The position numbers and the translations under genes were made by a program. A stretch of DNA of 47,290 nucleotides from Sphingomonadaceae bacterium. Lineage in GTDB: Bacteria; Pseudomonadota; Alphaproteobacteria; Sphingomonadales; Sphingomonadaceae. Every line of letters starts with the position of its first letter. Position 1 is the first letter of the stretch. The stretch spans positions 1-47,290 of the forward strand of contig JACVCM010000013.1 in NCBI GenBank assembly GCA_016742125.1. The letters are read 5' to 3'. Positions 32,649 to 40,542 of the stretch are shown one piece after another. The notes beneath the pieces were generated by a model. It made no database searches, was not told the origin of the DNA, and was given only the letters and a program-made list of their open reading frames with translations.

Positions 32649-32756
32649 TTACGCAATGGGCGGGATGATGAAGGTAAGCGCGGTAAGCAGCAGGGCCGTC
32701 GTCAGTCCGGCGGCACCTGCGATCAGGCGCTTTTCAATTTCAGTCGTCAGTTTCAT
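32649..32756 (-). CDS. Predicted 35-residue single-span membrane protein
   Basis: A short ORF with a charged N-terminus (KLTTEIEKRL) and one hydrophobic segment (AGLTTALLLTALTFIIPPIA), typical of a small membrane protein. A start 4 codons upstream (32768, MEQTMK) is also possible; GGAACAG precedes 32756. It is the first potential gene leftward of the regulator and its repeat array. Evidence is composition and position only; no homologue is known to me. Confidence 0.4.
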   Translation of the reverse strand: MKLTTEIEKRLIAGAAGLTTALLLTALTFIIPPIA

Positions 32757-32905
32757 TGTCTGTTCCATTCTTTTGATGGTCCTTGGGATCGCTTTGGGAG
32801 GGTTGTTTTGGCTTTGCGTCGCGCCGCGCTCTCGATAGACAGCAGCAGGTCCGCTCGACCTGTGTTGCTTTTGGCCGCGGATGTTTTTCGGCGACACAGT
32901 GCCGG

Positions 32906-32949
32906 ACTGATGATGTGCTGATGGAAAGCTGATGATGCGCTGATGGCTG
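32906..32949. promoter_or_regulatory. 11-bp phased direct-repeat array (CTGATG x4)
   Basis: CTGATG starts at 32907, 32918, 32929 and 32940, exactly 11 bp apart, each preceded by A or G and followed by A or G. The first two and last two units form an 18-bp block repeated at 22 bp with 17 of 18 bases identical. The array overlaps the start codon of the winged-helix regulator at 32943 and lies about 150 bp upstream of the leftward genes. The 11-bp phasing is the form bound by OmpR/PhoB/SARP-type domains, so autoregulation plus control of the divergent set is predicted. Confidence 0.75.
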
Positions 32950-34793
32950 CAGAAATGATGATCAATCTCGCCGAAGAAGCCGATTTCTCGCTGGGGCCTG
33001 CAACCGTACGCCCATCGCTGCGCGAAGTCGCAGCAGGCGGGAACGCGCATGTCGTCGAACCTCGTGTGATGCAGGTGCTAGTACTATTGGCCTCACATCG
33101 TGGACAGACAGTGTCGCGCGATCAGCTGGTCGAACGCTGCTGGGGCGGCGTGATTGTGGGCGAGAATGCGATACAACGCTGTATCGGACTGCTGCGCAAA
33201 CTGGCCGAGGCGACGTGCGCCTTTGAGATCGTCACGCTAGCGCGCGTGGGCTACCGGCTCAATGCGCGGGAGGGCGAGGCTTCTGCGCAGCAGCCCGAAC
33301 GATTGCTCGCGGTGCTGCCGTTCGACAATCTGTCCAATGATCCCGAATATGATTTCTTCGCTGATGGCGTTACCGAGGAGATACTTCACGCGATTGCACG
33401 CCGTTCCTCAGTCAAGGTGATCGGTCGCACCTCCAGCTTCCAGTATCGCGGCAATGACAAGGTGATCGCACGGATCGGACAGGATCTGGGGGCGACCCAT
33501 GTCCTCGATGGATCGGTTCGGCGGTCAGGGGCCATATTGCGCGTTGCGGTGCATTTGATGGAAGTTGCCGACCAAACCATGCTTTGGTCGGATCGGTTTG
33601 ACGGAGACAGCGACAATCCATTCGATCTGCAGGAGCGTGTCGCCAACGGCACCGTTGCTGCGCTGCATGGCGCATTGGAGCCAGCGTATGCGGCGCAACC
33701 GCTGACCGGTGCAGCTTATGAAGCAATGTTGAAGCTGAGGCGGCTGGTGCATTCCCATGCCCCCAAAAAGGAGGCGGATATCGCCACCCTTTTTGACCGG
33801 ATTTCAGAAGCAGCGCCCGACAATGCAGAAGCATTGGCGCTGATGGCAAATGGTTTGGCCGCGTTGCGCTGGACGGCAAAGAATGAGGGGGAAGAGCTGC
33901 GATTGCGGACGGGTGCACAAGAGGCGGCAGAGAAAGCGCTGGCGATTGATCCCGGTTGCGGTGCGGCACATAAGGCATTGTTTCTGCTCGAACCTCCAGC
34001 AGGGCGTTTTGCCGCTTGTGAGGAGCGTCTGGAAAAAGCGCATGCCGCGTCGCCCGCCGACAGTGAACTGCTCTGGTCGCTCTATCTCCACTATCTGTCG
34101 GTCGGTCGGCTCGGCAAATCGAGACAGATGGCAGAGGAGGCTTATCGCGTCGATCCGTTAAGGCCATCGAGCGTCATGGCCTATGCCAACGCGCTCTTCA
34201 CCGACAACAGGCCGCGCCAGTCGCTGGCACTTATGCATCACGCGGTCGATCGCTGGCCCAATGATCCAACGGTTTTCGCGACGTCGATCTGGACGGCAGC
34301 AGTCGGCGGCGAACCCGAATTTGCGCGCAGTCTTCTCGCCACAAACTGGCGTGAACGATATGCCCCGGCGGGTGTTGCGATAATGGAACGAAGCCTTTTC
34401 GCCGTTGAAGGGATATTGAGCGCAGCGCCACACCTGATTGACCGCGCCGTCGAGCGACTAAAGGCTGACATCGCCAGCGGAGCACCGCAATTCAGCCTGA
34501 TCGGCCTCTGTTCGTTTCTTGGGATGGACCTTGATGTGCTTTACGACATTGTCGACGGCGCATCGTTTGACCATTTGAAACAGCCCACCGGGAGGCTGAG
34601 CCCCAATGATGGAATTCTCCACCTCTTCCTGCGCGTTAACGCACGGCTACGCACCAATCCGCGCTTTGTGAACCTCTGCGGTCGACTCGGCCTGATCGAC
34701 TATTGGCGCGAAACGGAACACTGGCCCAAATGCACGAACCAATTGGCGGAAGTATATGATTTCAAGCAGGTCGCGCTCAATTGGTGCGGTTAG
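32943..34793 (+). CDS. CadC-like winged-helix / TolB-like / TPR regulator
   Basis: A 616-residue regulator. Residues about 15-100 form an OmpR/PhoB-type winged helix (VEPRVMQVLVLLASHRGQTVSRDQLVERCWGG split over helices, then VGYRLNA). A TolB-like domain follows (LLAVLPFDNLSNDPEYDFFADGVTEE to NPFDLQERVANGTVAAL, about 108-235). The remainder is TPR-like. No transmembrane helix is seen, unlike CadC itself. It resembles the regulator at 20108 in domain order but has a different, shorter DNA-binding part. ATGs at 32955 or 32958 are possible starts; no strong RBS decides, and the phased array overlaps 32943. Confidence 0.87.
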   Translation: MAAEMMINLAEEADFSLGPATVRPSLREVAAGGNAHVVEPRVMQVLVLLASHRGQTVSRDQLVERCWGGVIVGENAIQRCIGLLRKLAEATCAFEIVTLARVGYRLNAREGEASAQQPERLLAVLPFDNLSNDPEYDFFADGVTEEILHAIARRSSVKVIGRTSSFQYRGNDKVIARIGQDLGATHVLDGSVRRSGAILRVAVHLMEVADQTMLWSDRFDGDSDNPFDLQERVANGTVAALHGALEPAYAAQPLTGAAYEAMLKLRRLVHSHAPKKEADIATLFDRISEAAPDNAEALALMANGLAALRWTAKNEGEELRLRTGAQEAAEKALAIDPGCGAAHKALFLLEPPAGRFAACEERLEKAHAASPADSELLWSLYLHYLSVGRLGKSRQMAEEAYRVDPLRPSSVMAYANALFTDNRPRQSLALMHHAVDRWPNDPTVFATSIWTAAVGGEPEFARSLLATNWRERYAPAGVAIMERSLFAVEGILSAAPHLIDRAVERLKADIASGAPQFSLIGLCSFLGMDLDVLYDIVDGASFDHLKQPTGRLSPNDGILHLFLRVNARLRTNPRFVNLCGRLGLIDYWRETEHWPKCTNQLAEVYDFKQVALNWCG

Positions 34794-34796
34794 GTT

Positions 34797-34919
34797 TCAT
34801 ACTTCGCGAGCGGGATGGCCGGGATCGAAATGCCCCACCAGCGCTATGAGCCACCAAGGGCCCCGCTCGGTCCGGATTGCAAGCATGAAGGTGGACCCAA
34901 GCTGCCCAGCATTGCTCAT
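34797..34919 (-). CDS. Forty-residue ORF overlapping the acyl-CoA synthetase stop
   Basis: An ORF of 40 codons whose ATG overlaps the TGA of the upstream synthetase (ATGA at 34916-34919). The product (core STFMLAIRTERGPWW, LVGHFDPGHPAREV) reads like the C-terminal strands of an NTF2/SnoaL-fold protein. It is either a truncated remnant or a tiny translationally coupled protein. The shadow frame on the plus strand is less convincing. A GAGCGGG/CCCGCTC pairing lies inside it. Confidence 0.35.
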   Translation of the reverse strand: MSNAGQLGSTFMLAIRTERGPWWLIALVGHFDPGHPAREV

Positions 34920-36439
34920 GGGCTGATGCTTTCACGCAGCGTGGTTTTCAGTATCTTGCCGCCAGCATTGCGCGGTAGTTCGGCAATGAAGGAAATCTTC
35001 CGCGGTACCTTGTAGCCTGCCAGCCGGTCTCGGCATCCCGCGATAATGGCATCCGCATCGCCCGGCTTGCCATTTTGCGACACAATGAACGCATGCAGGC
35101 TTTCGCCCCATTCGTGATGCGGTTGGCCGATCACGGCGACTTCGCGTACACCGGGAAGGCCAGCGATGATAGCTTCAACCTCGCGGGGAAAGACATTCAT
35201 CCCGCCAGTGACGACCATGTCTTTCTTGCGGTCGACAATGGTGATGAACCCTTCCGCATCGCGCGTGGCGATGTCGCCGACCGTTACCCACCCATGTTGC
35301 ACGGTTTCCGCTGTTTCACTGGGGCGGTTCCAATAGCCGTTAAAACTGGTCGGGCCGCGACTGAATAACTCGCCAGTTTCGTCCGTCGGCGCGACAGTGC
35401 CATCGGCAAGTCGCAGCTGGACCTCCATCAGCGGAAAGGGATGGCCGACACTGCCCGGTTTGCGCAACAGGTCAGCGGGGCGGATGTTAGTCACGATCCC
35501 GCCTTCGGTTGATCCATAAGTTTCGTGCAGCAGGCCAGCGCCAAACTGTTCAATCGCACGCTCCTTAAATGGTTGCGGCAGGGCGGCGGCATTCGAAATC
35601 ATTGTGCGCAAGGCATGCGCGCGATTGCCGTCCAGAGTCGCCTGCGGCAGATCGAAGATCCGGGCTAAATGCGTCGGCACCATGAAAATTCCGGTGATAT
35701 CCTGCTTGTTCAAGCGCGAGAGGATCGCTTCCGGATCAGCGCTATCGAACAGCTCGGTTGTGCTGCCGTAGAACAGCCCGGCACAGGCAAAGACAAAGCC
35801 TGCACCGTGGCACATTGGCGCGAGTGCAAGAAACCTATCGTCAACACCAAAGCAGCCATATTCGGCGGCCATCGACTGGAAGGTGATGGCACGCGAACGG
35901 TGCGAAAGGAGAACGCCCTTGGGGCGGCCCGTTGTCCCCGAGGTATAGGCCAGTGCAAAAGCGTCGGCTTCGTCGACCGCAGGCAAGTCGATGTTCTCTG
36001 ACGATCGGGCAAGCAGTGTGTGATATTCGCTATTGATCGGCAACGTCGCGATCCCCCCCAAATCGGCCGCCGCCACCGCAGCGGCGCAGCTTGGGTGGTA
36101 GATCAGCAAATTTGGCGTGCAATCCTCGACAATTGCGGCGAGTTCAGCGGCGGCCAGCCTTGGGTTCAACGTCGCGACGATTGCGCCAATGTCGGACAAC
36201 CCGGCGACCAGCTCCGGATAGTCGATGATATTGGGTGCCACCAGCGCCACCCGGTCGCCCGGCTGGATACCGAAATGATCGCGCGCCAGATTGCCGATCT
36301 GAGACATGCGGCGGACCAGCGAGCGGTAGCTGCGCTGCTCCGTCCCTAGAACGAGCGCCGCTTTTTCCGGCGCGCGGACGGCAGCGGCGCGGATGCCATT
36401 GCCGATGGTCATGGGTCGGTAGGTGTCAGTCTGCGCCAT
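34916..36439 (-). CDS. AMP-forming acyl-CoA synthetase
   Basis: A 507-residue ANL-superfamily ligase. The P-loop-like A3 motif is YTSGTTGRPKGV, followed by HETYGSTEGG (A5), GWVTVGDIATRD (A7) and VDRKKDMVVTGGMNVFPREVE (A8 hinge, split here). The C-terminal catalytic lysine is in RNAGGKILKTTLR. It activates a carboxylic acid to its CoA thioester using ATP. The start at 36439 overlaps the stop of the amidohydrolase gene by 14 bp; ATG 36412 is an alternative. The acid substrate is unknown; aromatic, medium-chain or branched acids are possible. Confidence 0.93.
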   Translation of the reverse strand: MAQTDTYRPMTIGNGIRAAAVRAPEKAALVLGTEQRSYRSLVRRMSQIGNLARDHFGIQPGDRVALVAPNIIDYPELVAGLSDIGAIVATLNPRLAAAELAAIVEDCTPNLLIYHPSCAAAVAAADLGGIATLPINSEYHTLLARSSENIDLPAVDEADAFALAYTSGTTGRPKGVLLSHRSRAITFQSMAAEYGCFGVDDRFLALAPMCHGAGFVFACAGLFYGSTTELFDSADPEAILSRLNKQDITGIFMVPTHLARIFDLPQATLDGNRAHALRTMISNAAALPQPFKERAIEQFGAGLLHETYGSTEGGIVTNIRPADLLRKPGSVGHPFPLMEVQLRLADGTVAPTDETGELFSRGPTSFNGYWNRPSETAETVQHGWVTVGDIATRDAEGFITIVDRKKDMVVTGGMNVFPREVEAIIAGLPGVREVAVIGQPHHEWGESLHAFIVSQNGKPGDADAIIAGCRDRLAGYKVPRKISFIAELPRNAGGKILKTTLRESISP

Positions 36440-37307
36440 TGTCTGCCAATCGCGCGGCCATCCTGGGGAAAATGCGAAGCGCATTGTTGCGCATCACGCT
36501 GTCATAGGCGTCTGGGCGGAGGTTATGGGCGTTCACTTCAGCGACGCCGCGGCGCGGATCGATCACCGGCCAGTCGGTTCCGAACAGCACCTTATGGCTG
36601 CCATAGCTGTTCATATAATGGATCAGATTTGCGGGCAGGTGCTTCGGCGCATAGGCGTCGATCCCGATGAAAACGCGCTCATGCTTCCACGCCATCGCGA
36701 TCATCTCGTCGGCCCAGGGCGTGCCGACATGGATGCCGATCAGCGTCAATTCCGGAAAGTCTATAGCGACCTGATCAAGCAATATCGGTCGCGCTACCGA
36801 GGGCAACCGGACGTCCTTCTGATAGATCAGATTCTGCCCGACCTGAAGCATGAACGGCAGGTCAAGCTCGCAGCATTTGGCATAGATCGGATACCAGCGC
36901 GGCGCATCCGGCGGCAGGCGGAACCAGTGCGGATAGGCATGGACGCCGACAAAGCCCAATTGGGCGGCGCGCTCCAGATCGCGCAACTGCTCCATGCCGC
37001 GGGTGGGATCGGCACCGGCCAGCCCCGAAAAGCGTGTCGGGTGCCGGTCGCACCAGCGGGCGACGGTTTCATAGGGGATTTCGAAGGAGCCCTTCCAGTT
37101 CGGATCGCCCGCGCGCACCGCGATCAGCAGCGAATGTTCGATCCCCGCTTCATCCATCAACTGCACATAATCGTCGGGGCCAACGCCCGCGCGCATCGCT
37201 TCGGGCATGCGCACCTGGTCCATGAAACGCGCGTCGAAGCCGGTCTGGCCCGCCGCGATCTCATCAGGCCCGAAGAGGTTGACGACGATGTCGATGGCCT
37301 TGGTCAA
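36426..37307 (-). CDS. ACMSD-like amidohydrolase family 2 protein
   Basis: A 293-residue TIM-barrel metal enzyme of the amidohydrolase_2 / ACMSD family, which contains decarboxylases (aminocarboxymuconate semialdehyde, gamma-resorcylate) and hydrolases. Visible segments are RFSGLAGADPTRG, GFVGVHAYPHWF, LIGIHVGTPWADE (metal His) and KVLFGTDWPVIDP (catalytic Asp). The usual N-terminal HxH pair is not evident (IDIVVNLFGP instead), a notable departure, also seen in some uncharacterised members. AAGAGG precedes the start. It is divergent from the TonB receptor across tandem operators. Confidence 0.88.
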   Translation of the reverse strand: MTKAIDIVVNLFGPDEIAAGQTGFDARFMDQVRMPEAMRAGVGPDDYVQLMDEAGIEHSLLIAVRAGDPNWKGSFEIPYETVARWCDRHPTRFSGLAGADPTRGMEQLRDLERAAQLGFVGVHAYPHWFRLPPDAPRWYPIYAKCCELDLPFMLQVGQNLIYQKDVRLPSVARPILLDQVAIDFPELTLIGIHVGTPWADEMIAMAWKHERVFIGIDAYAPKHLPANLIHYMNSYGSHKVLFGTDWPVIDPRRGVAEVNAHNLRPDAYDSVMRNNALRIFPRMAARLADNGAD

Positions 37308-37357
37308 TGCGGATACCTCTTATCTTCGCTATCTTCACCCATATCAGCGTTGCATTG

Positions 37358-37396
37358 TGTTCACAAGTATGAACTGTTCAAACATAAATATGAACA
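37358..37396. promoter_or_regulatory. Tandem palindromic operators
   Basis: Two adjoining inverted repeats: GTTCA-N6-TGAAC (37359-37374) and TGTTCA-N10-TGAACA (37375-37396). The four half-sites alternate in orientation, and the middle pair also forms TGAACTGTTCA. A TTGACA at 37401-37406 lies directly downstream on the plus strand and may be a -35 of the TonB receptor operon. The region also covers the upstream part of the divergent amidohydrolase promoter. The IclR regulator encoded at the end of the operon is the obvious candidate ligand-responsive binder. Confidence 0.65.
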
Positions 37397-37486
37397 AAAG
37401 TTGACAAGCAGCCAAAGCTGTGCGACCTTCCAGGCTAGAAGGATGCCCGGGCCGCATCGCGCCCGCGCGCAAACGGGAGGTGTGAA

Positions 37487-39727
37487 ATGGTGGCACGTTC
37501 TTTCTTGGCTCTTTCGGCGTCGGTTATGGCAATCGGCCTGGCAGCGCCTGCGATCGCGCAAGATGCGCAAAGCGAAGACGCCGCAGAAAATCAGGAAATC
37601 ATCGTTACCGCGCAACGCCGATCCGAATCGGTGCAGGACGTGCCGATCTCGATCACCGCATTAAGCAGCGACGCCCTTGCCAAAGCGGGTATTCAGGATA
37701 CCGAGAATCTCTCAACGCTCACCCCCGGCCTGCTGGTGCAGCGTTCGGTAGTCGGGCAAATCCGTATCCGCGGCATCGGCAACGAGAATTACACGATTGC
37801 TGGCGATCCGGGCGTCGCGGTGCATTCGGATGGCGTCTATGTCGCACGCGCCGCAGCCGGGCTATTCGACCTGTTCGATGTGGAACGCGTGGAGGTGCTG
37901 CGCGGCCCGCAAGGCACTCTTTATGGCCGCAACGCGACCGGCGGGGTGATCAATGTCATTCCCAACAAGCCGGATGACGAATTTGCGGGTCACTTCAGCG
38001 CCAGCTATGGCAATTATGACGCGATCCGGCCTTATGGCGCCATCAACGTGCCTTTGTCAGAGACTTTCGCGCTGCGCTTTGCCGCTCTGGGCAATTTCCG
38101 CGACGGTTTCACCCGCAACACGAATGCCAATGCAGCATCGCGCGGCTTTGGCAGGCTCGACAGCAAGGATGTATTCGCCCTGCGCGCGCAGGCGGGCAAC
38201 ACCGACGACAGCGATTTCAAGATCCGCCTCGCCTTCGAATATCTGAAAGACGACAGCAACCTGCCCGCCTATAAATATCTCAACCGGCCGACCGCGCTGC
38301 CAACGTCGGACTTTGGCGGCGGCGCCAATGCCTTCACCCGGCCTTTCCTGCGCACGGTGAACCAGGGTTTCGAACGCAACCTGCCGGGAACCAATCGCAG
38401 CGTGGGATCGGACGCCGATGTCTTCAAGACGATCCAGACCGGATTGTCGCTGCACATGAGTTATGATTTCGGTGGCGTCACGCTGTCATCCATCAGTGCG
38501 TTTCGCGATACCAAGTTCAACTGGCTGAACGATGGTGATGGCGCCGATATCTTCTACGTCAACTACATCCAGCAGGATGCGACCAAGCAATATAGCCAGG
38601 AACTGCAACTGTCCGGTGGCGGCGATACGCTCGAATGGATGATCGGCGGCTATTATTTCCGCGAGAGCGGCGACAGCTTCATCGCGCTGCCCTTCCCCTT
38701 TGGCGCAAACCTGCCATTCTACATCACCATCGACGGCACCGCAAAAACCAAGGCGCTGGCGGCCTTTGGCGAGTTGCGCTGGAAACCGCTCGACGCGCTA
38801 ACGGTGACGCTGGGTGGTCGCTATTCGGACGAGAAACGCGAAGCTGCCTATCGCTACGAAATCAATTTCGGCGCGCCCTTTGTCGCCAATCCCGATCTTG
38901 ACGACAACTTCAACGCGTTTACCCCCCGGCTCGTGGTCAACTATGCGCTGAGCGACGATCTCAACATTTACGCGTCCGCGACACGCGGATTTAAATCGGG
39001 CGGGTTTAACCTGCTGGCGATCCAGCCGGGCTTCGCTCCTGAAAAACTCTGGTCTTACGAAGGCGGGATCAAGGCGAGTTTCGATGGTGGGCGCGGCTTT
39101 GCCAATGCAAATGTCTTCTACACCGATTACAAGAATGTGCAGGTGCAGCAGATCGTCAACCTGCAATCGGTGCTGACGAACGCCGCCGCCGCCACGATCA
39201 AGGGCGCCGAACTTGAATTCGGTTACCGGCAGGCAACCGGTTGGGAGGCAGGCGGTACCGTTGCCTATCTCGACGCCAAATATGATCGTTTCTGCACCGG
39301 TGATCCGACGCGGCCGACAGCCCCGATCAGCCCGGGATGCAACGCGGCCAACCCCATCGACCTGACCGGTAACCGCTTCCCGCGTGCGCCCAAATGGACG
39401 CTGTCGAGCTATATCGGCTATAATGCCGACCTCGGCGGGTCGGGCACGCTAGGCTTCCGGCTCGATGCGCGCTACCAGTCGCTGACCTATTTCACCCAGT
39501 TCAACCGGCCGTTGATCAGCCAGCGCGGCTATTCGGTCTATAATGGCCGTGTTACCTGGACCGATGAGAGCGAGAAATATTCGATCAGCCTGTGGGGTAA
39601 CAACCTGACCAACAAGAAATATTTCACCGAAGTATTGGAATCGGGCGCGTTCAACCCGCAGCTGGTTGGCCAGGGCTATGTCGCCCCGCCGCGCACCTAT
39701 GGCGTTACCGCATCGGTCAATTTCTGA
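37487..39727 (+). CDS. TonB-dependent receptor
   Basis: A 746-residue outer-membrane receptor. It has a signal peptide ending near AIAQDAQ, a plug start EIIVTAQRRSESVQDVPISI, and plug segments VAVHSDGVYVARAA and EVLRGPQGTLYGRNATGG. The barrel ends in Phe (VTASVNF). It is about 200 residues shorter than the other receptor in this window and lacks its cysteine-rich loops. The start lies 6 bp after a GGGAGG RBS. It leads a tightly packed operon of catabolic genes, so uptake of the operon's substrate is the likely role. Its TGA overlaps the next ATG. Confidence 0.96.
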   Translation: MVARSFLALSASVMAIGLAAPAIAQDAQSEDAAENQEIIVTAQRRSESVQDVPISITALSSDALAKAGIQDTENLSTLTPGLLVQRSVVGQIRIRGIGNENYTIAGDPGVAVHSDGVYVARAAAGLFDLFDVERVEVLRGPQGTLYGRNATGGVINVIPNKPDDEFAGHFSASYGNYDAIRPYGAINVPLSETFALRFAALGNFRDGFTRNTNANAASRGFGRLDSKDVFALRAQAGNTDDSDFKIRLAFEYLKDDSNLPAYKYLNRPTALPTSDFGGGANAFTRPFLRTVNQGFERNLPGTNRSVGSDADVFKTIQTGLSLHMSYDFGGVTLSSISAFRDTKFNWLNDGDGADIFYVNYIQQDATKQYSQELQLSGGGDTLEWMIGGYYFRESGDSFIALPFPFGANLPFYITIDGTAKTKALAAFGELRWKPLDALTVTLGGRYSDEKREAAYRYEINFGAPFVANPDLDDNFNAFTPRLVVNYALSDDLNIYASATRGFKSGGFNLLAIQPGFAPEKLWSYEGGIKASFDGGRGFANANVFYTDYKNVQVQQIVNLQSVLTNAAAATIKGAELEFGYRQATGWEAGGTVAYLDAKYDRFCTGDPTRPTAPISPGCNAANPIDLTGNRFPRAPKWTLSSYIGYNADLGGSGTLGFRLDARYQSLTYFTQFNRPLISQRGYSVYNGRVTWTDESEKYSISLWGNNLTNKKYFTEVLESGAFNPQLVGQGYVAPPRTYGVTASVNF

Positions 39728-40542
39728 TGCCCTACCATGTTCTCAAGGATGGCGTACCGCTCTGGTATGAAGAGCGGGGCAGCGGCAAGCCGCTGGTGCT
39801 GTTGCAAGGTCTGCAATTCCCTGCGGGTTATTTCTGGCAGAAGAATATCGACGCGCTGGCGGTATCGAACCGGGTGATCATGCTCGACCTGCGCGGGCAA
39901 GGGCTTTCAGGCAAGCCTAACGGCGATCACAGCGTTTCCAGAAATGCCGCCGACCTCGCCGAGTTCCTTGAGGCGCTCGACATAAAGGACGCGATGCTCT
40001 TCGGGGTCGCATTCGGCGGTATCGTCGCGCTTAAGTTCATGCAGGAACAGGATAGCTCCCGCCTGCGCGCATTGGGCCTGTGCGAAATGTCGCCGCGCGT
40101 GATCTCGGCGCCCGGTTGGGAACATCCGACCTTCGGCGATTTTCCGGAAGAAGCAGCGCTGGCCTACGGCGATGGCGTGCGCGCCGACCGTTCTGTGCTC
40201 GATGGCTTTCTGTTCGCGGCCTTCGCCGATCCGCTCGATCCGGCGGTGATGGCGGAAATGAAGGCGCATATGTATCTGACGCCGACCGAGACGGTCGCGG
40301 CGATCATCGATGATATGGTAAAGCCAGACTATCGCGATTTCCTGCCCCGGATTTCATTGCCGACATTGCTGATCTATGGTCGTCGCAACAATCCGGTCAT
40401 GCCGGGTGATGTCGGCCGCTGGATGGCGGAGCGCATTACCGATGGCGAGCTGGTTGAACTTGACGGTGGCGGACACAGCATCTTTTGGGAAGATCCCGGG
40501 CCGTTCAACGCGGCACTTAATGATTTCGCAACAAGGCGTTAG
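39727..40542 (+). CDS. Alpha/beta-hydrolase-fold protein with substituted nucleophile
   Basis: A 271-residue alpha/beta-fold protein. Overall pattern is intact (VIMLDLRGQGLSGKP, GGGHSIFWEDPGPF), but the nucleophile elbow reads G93-V-A95-F-G97, so the expected Ser is Ala. The acid position reads YGRRNNPVMP, with Asn where Asp is usual, and the oxyanion HG is QG (VLLQGLQ). Only the His is clear. It is therefore unlikely to be an ordinary esterase. It begins on the stop of the TonB receptor. Given the E1 and free lipoyl genes downstream, it may be the acyltransferase-like half of an AcoC-type E2, an inference. Confidence 0.85.
   Translation: MPYHVLKDGVPLWYEERGSGKPLVLLQGLQFPAGYFWQKNIDALAVSNRVIMLDLRGQGLSGKPNGDHSVSRNAADLAEFLEALDIKDAMLFGVAFGGIVALKFMQEQDSSRLRALGLCEMSPRVISAPGWEHPTFGDFPEEAALAYGDGVRADRSVLDGFLFAAFADPLDPAVMAEMKAHMYLTPTETVAAIIDDMVKPDYRDFLPRISLPTLLIYGRRNNPVMPGDVGRWMAERITDGELVELDGGGHSIFWEDPGPFNAALNDFATRR

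Noticed and set aside
19785..34793. Genomic island inserted at tRNA-Val
   Set aside because: The accessory modules begin soon after a tRNA gene, but there is no integrase, no second copy of the tRNA 3' end in the window and no clear change in base composition.
36423..37664. 413-residue open frame on the plus strand through the amidohydrolase gene and the operator region
   Set aside because: It runs antisense to the amidohydrolase and out of frame into the TonB receptor gene, and would cross the operators and promoter.
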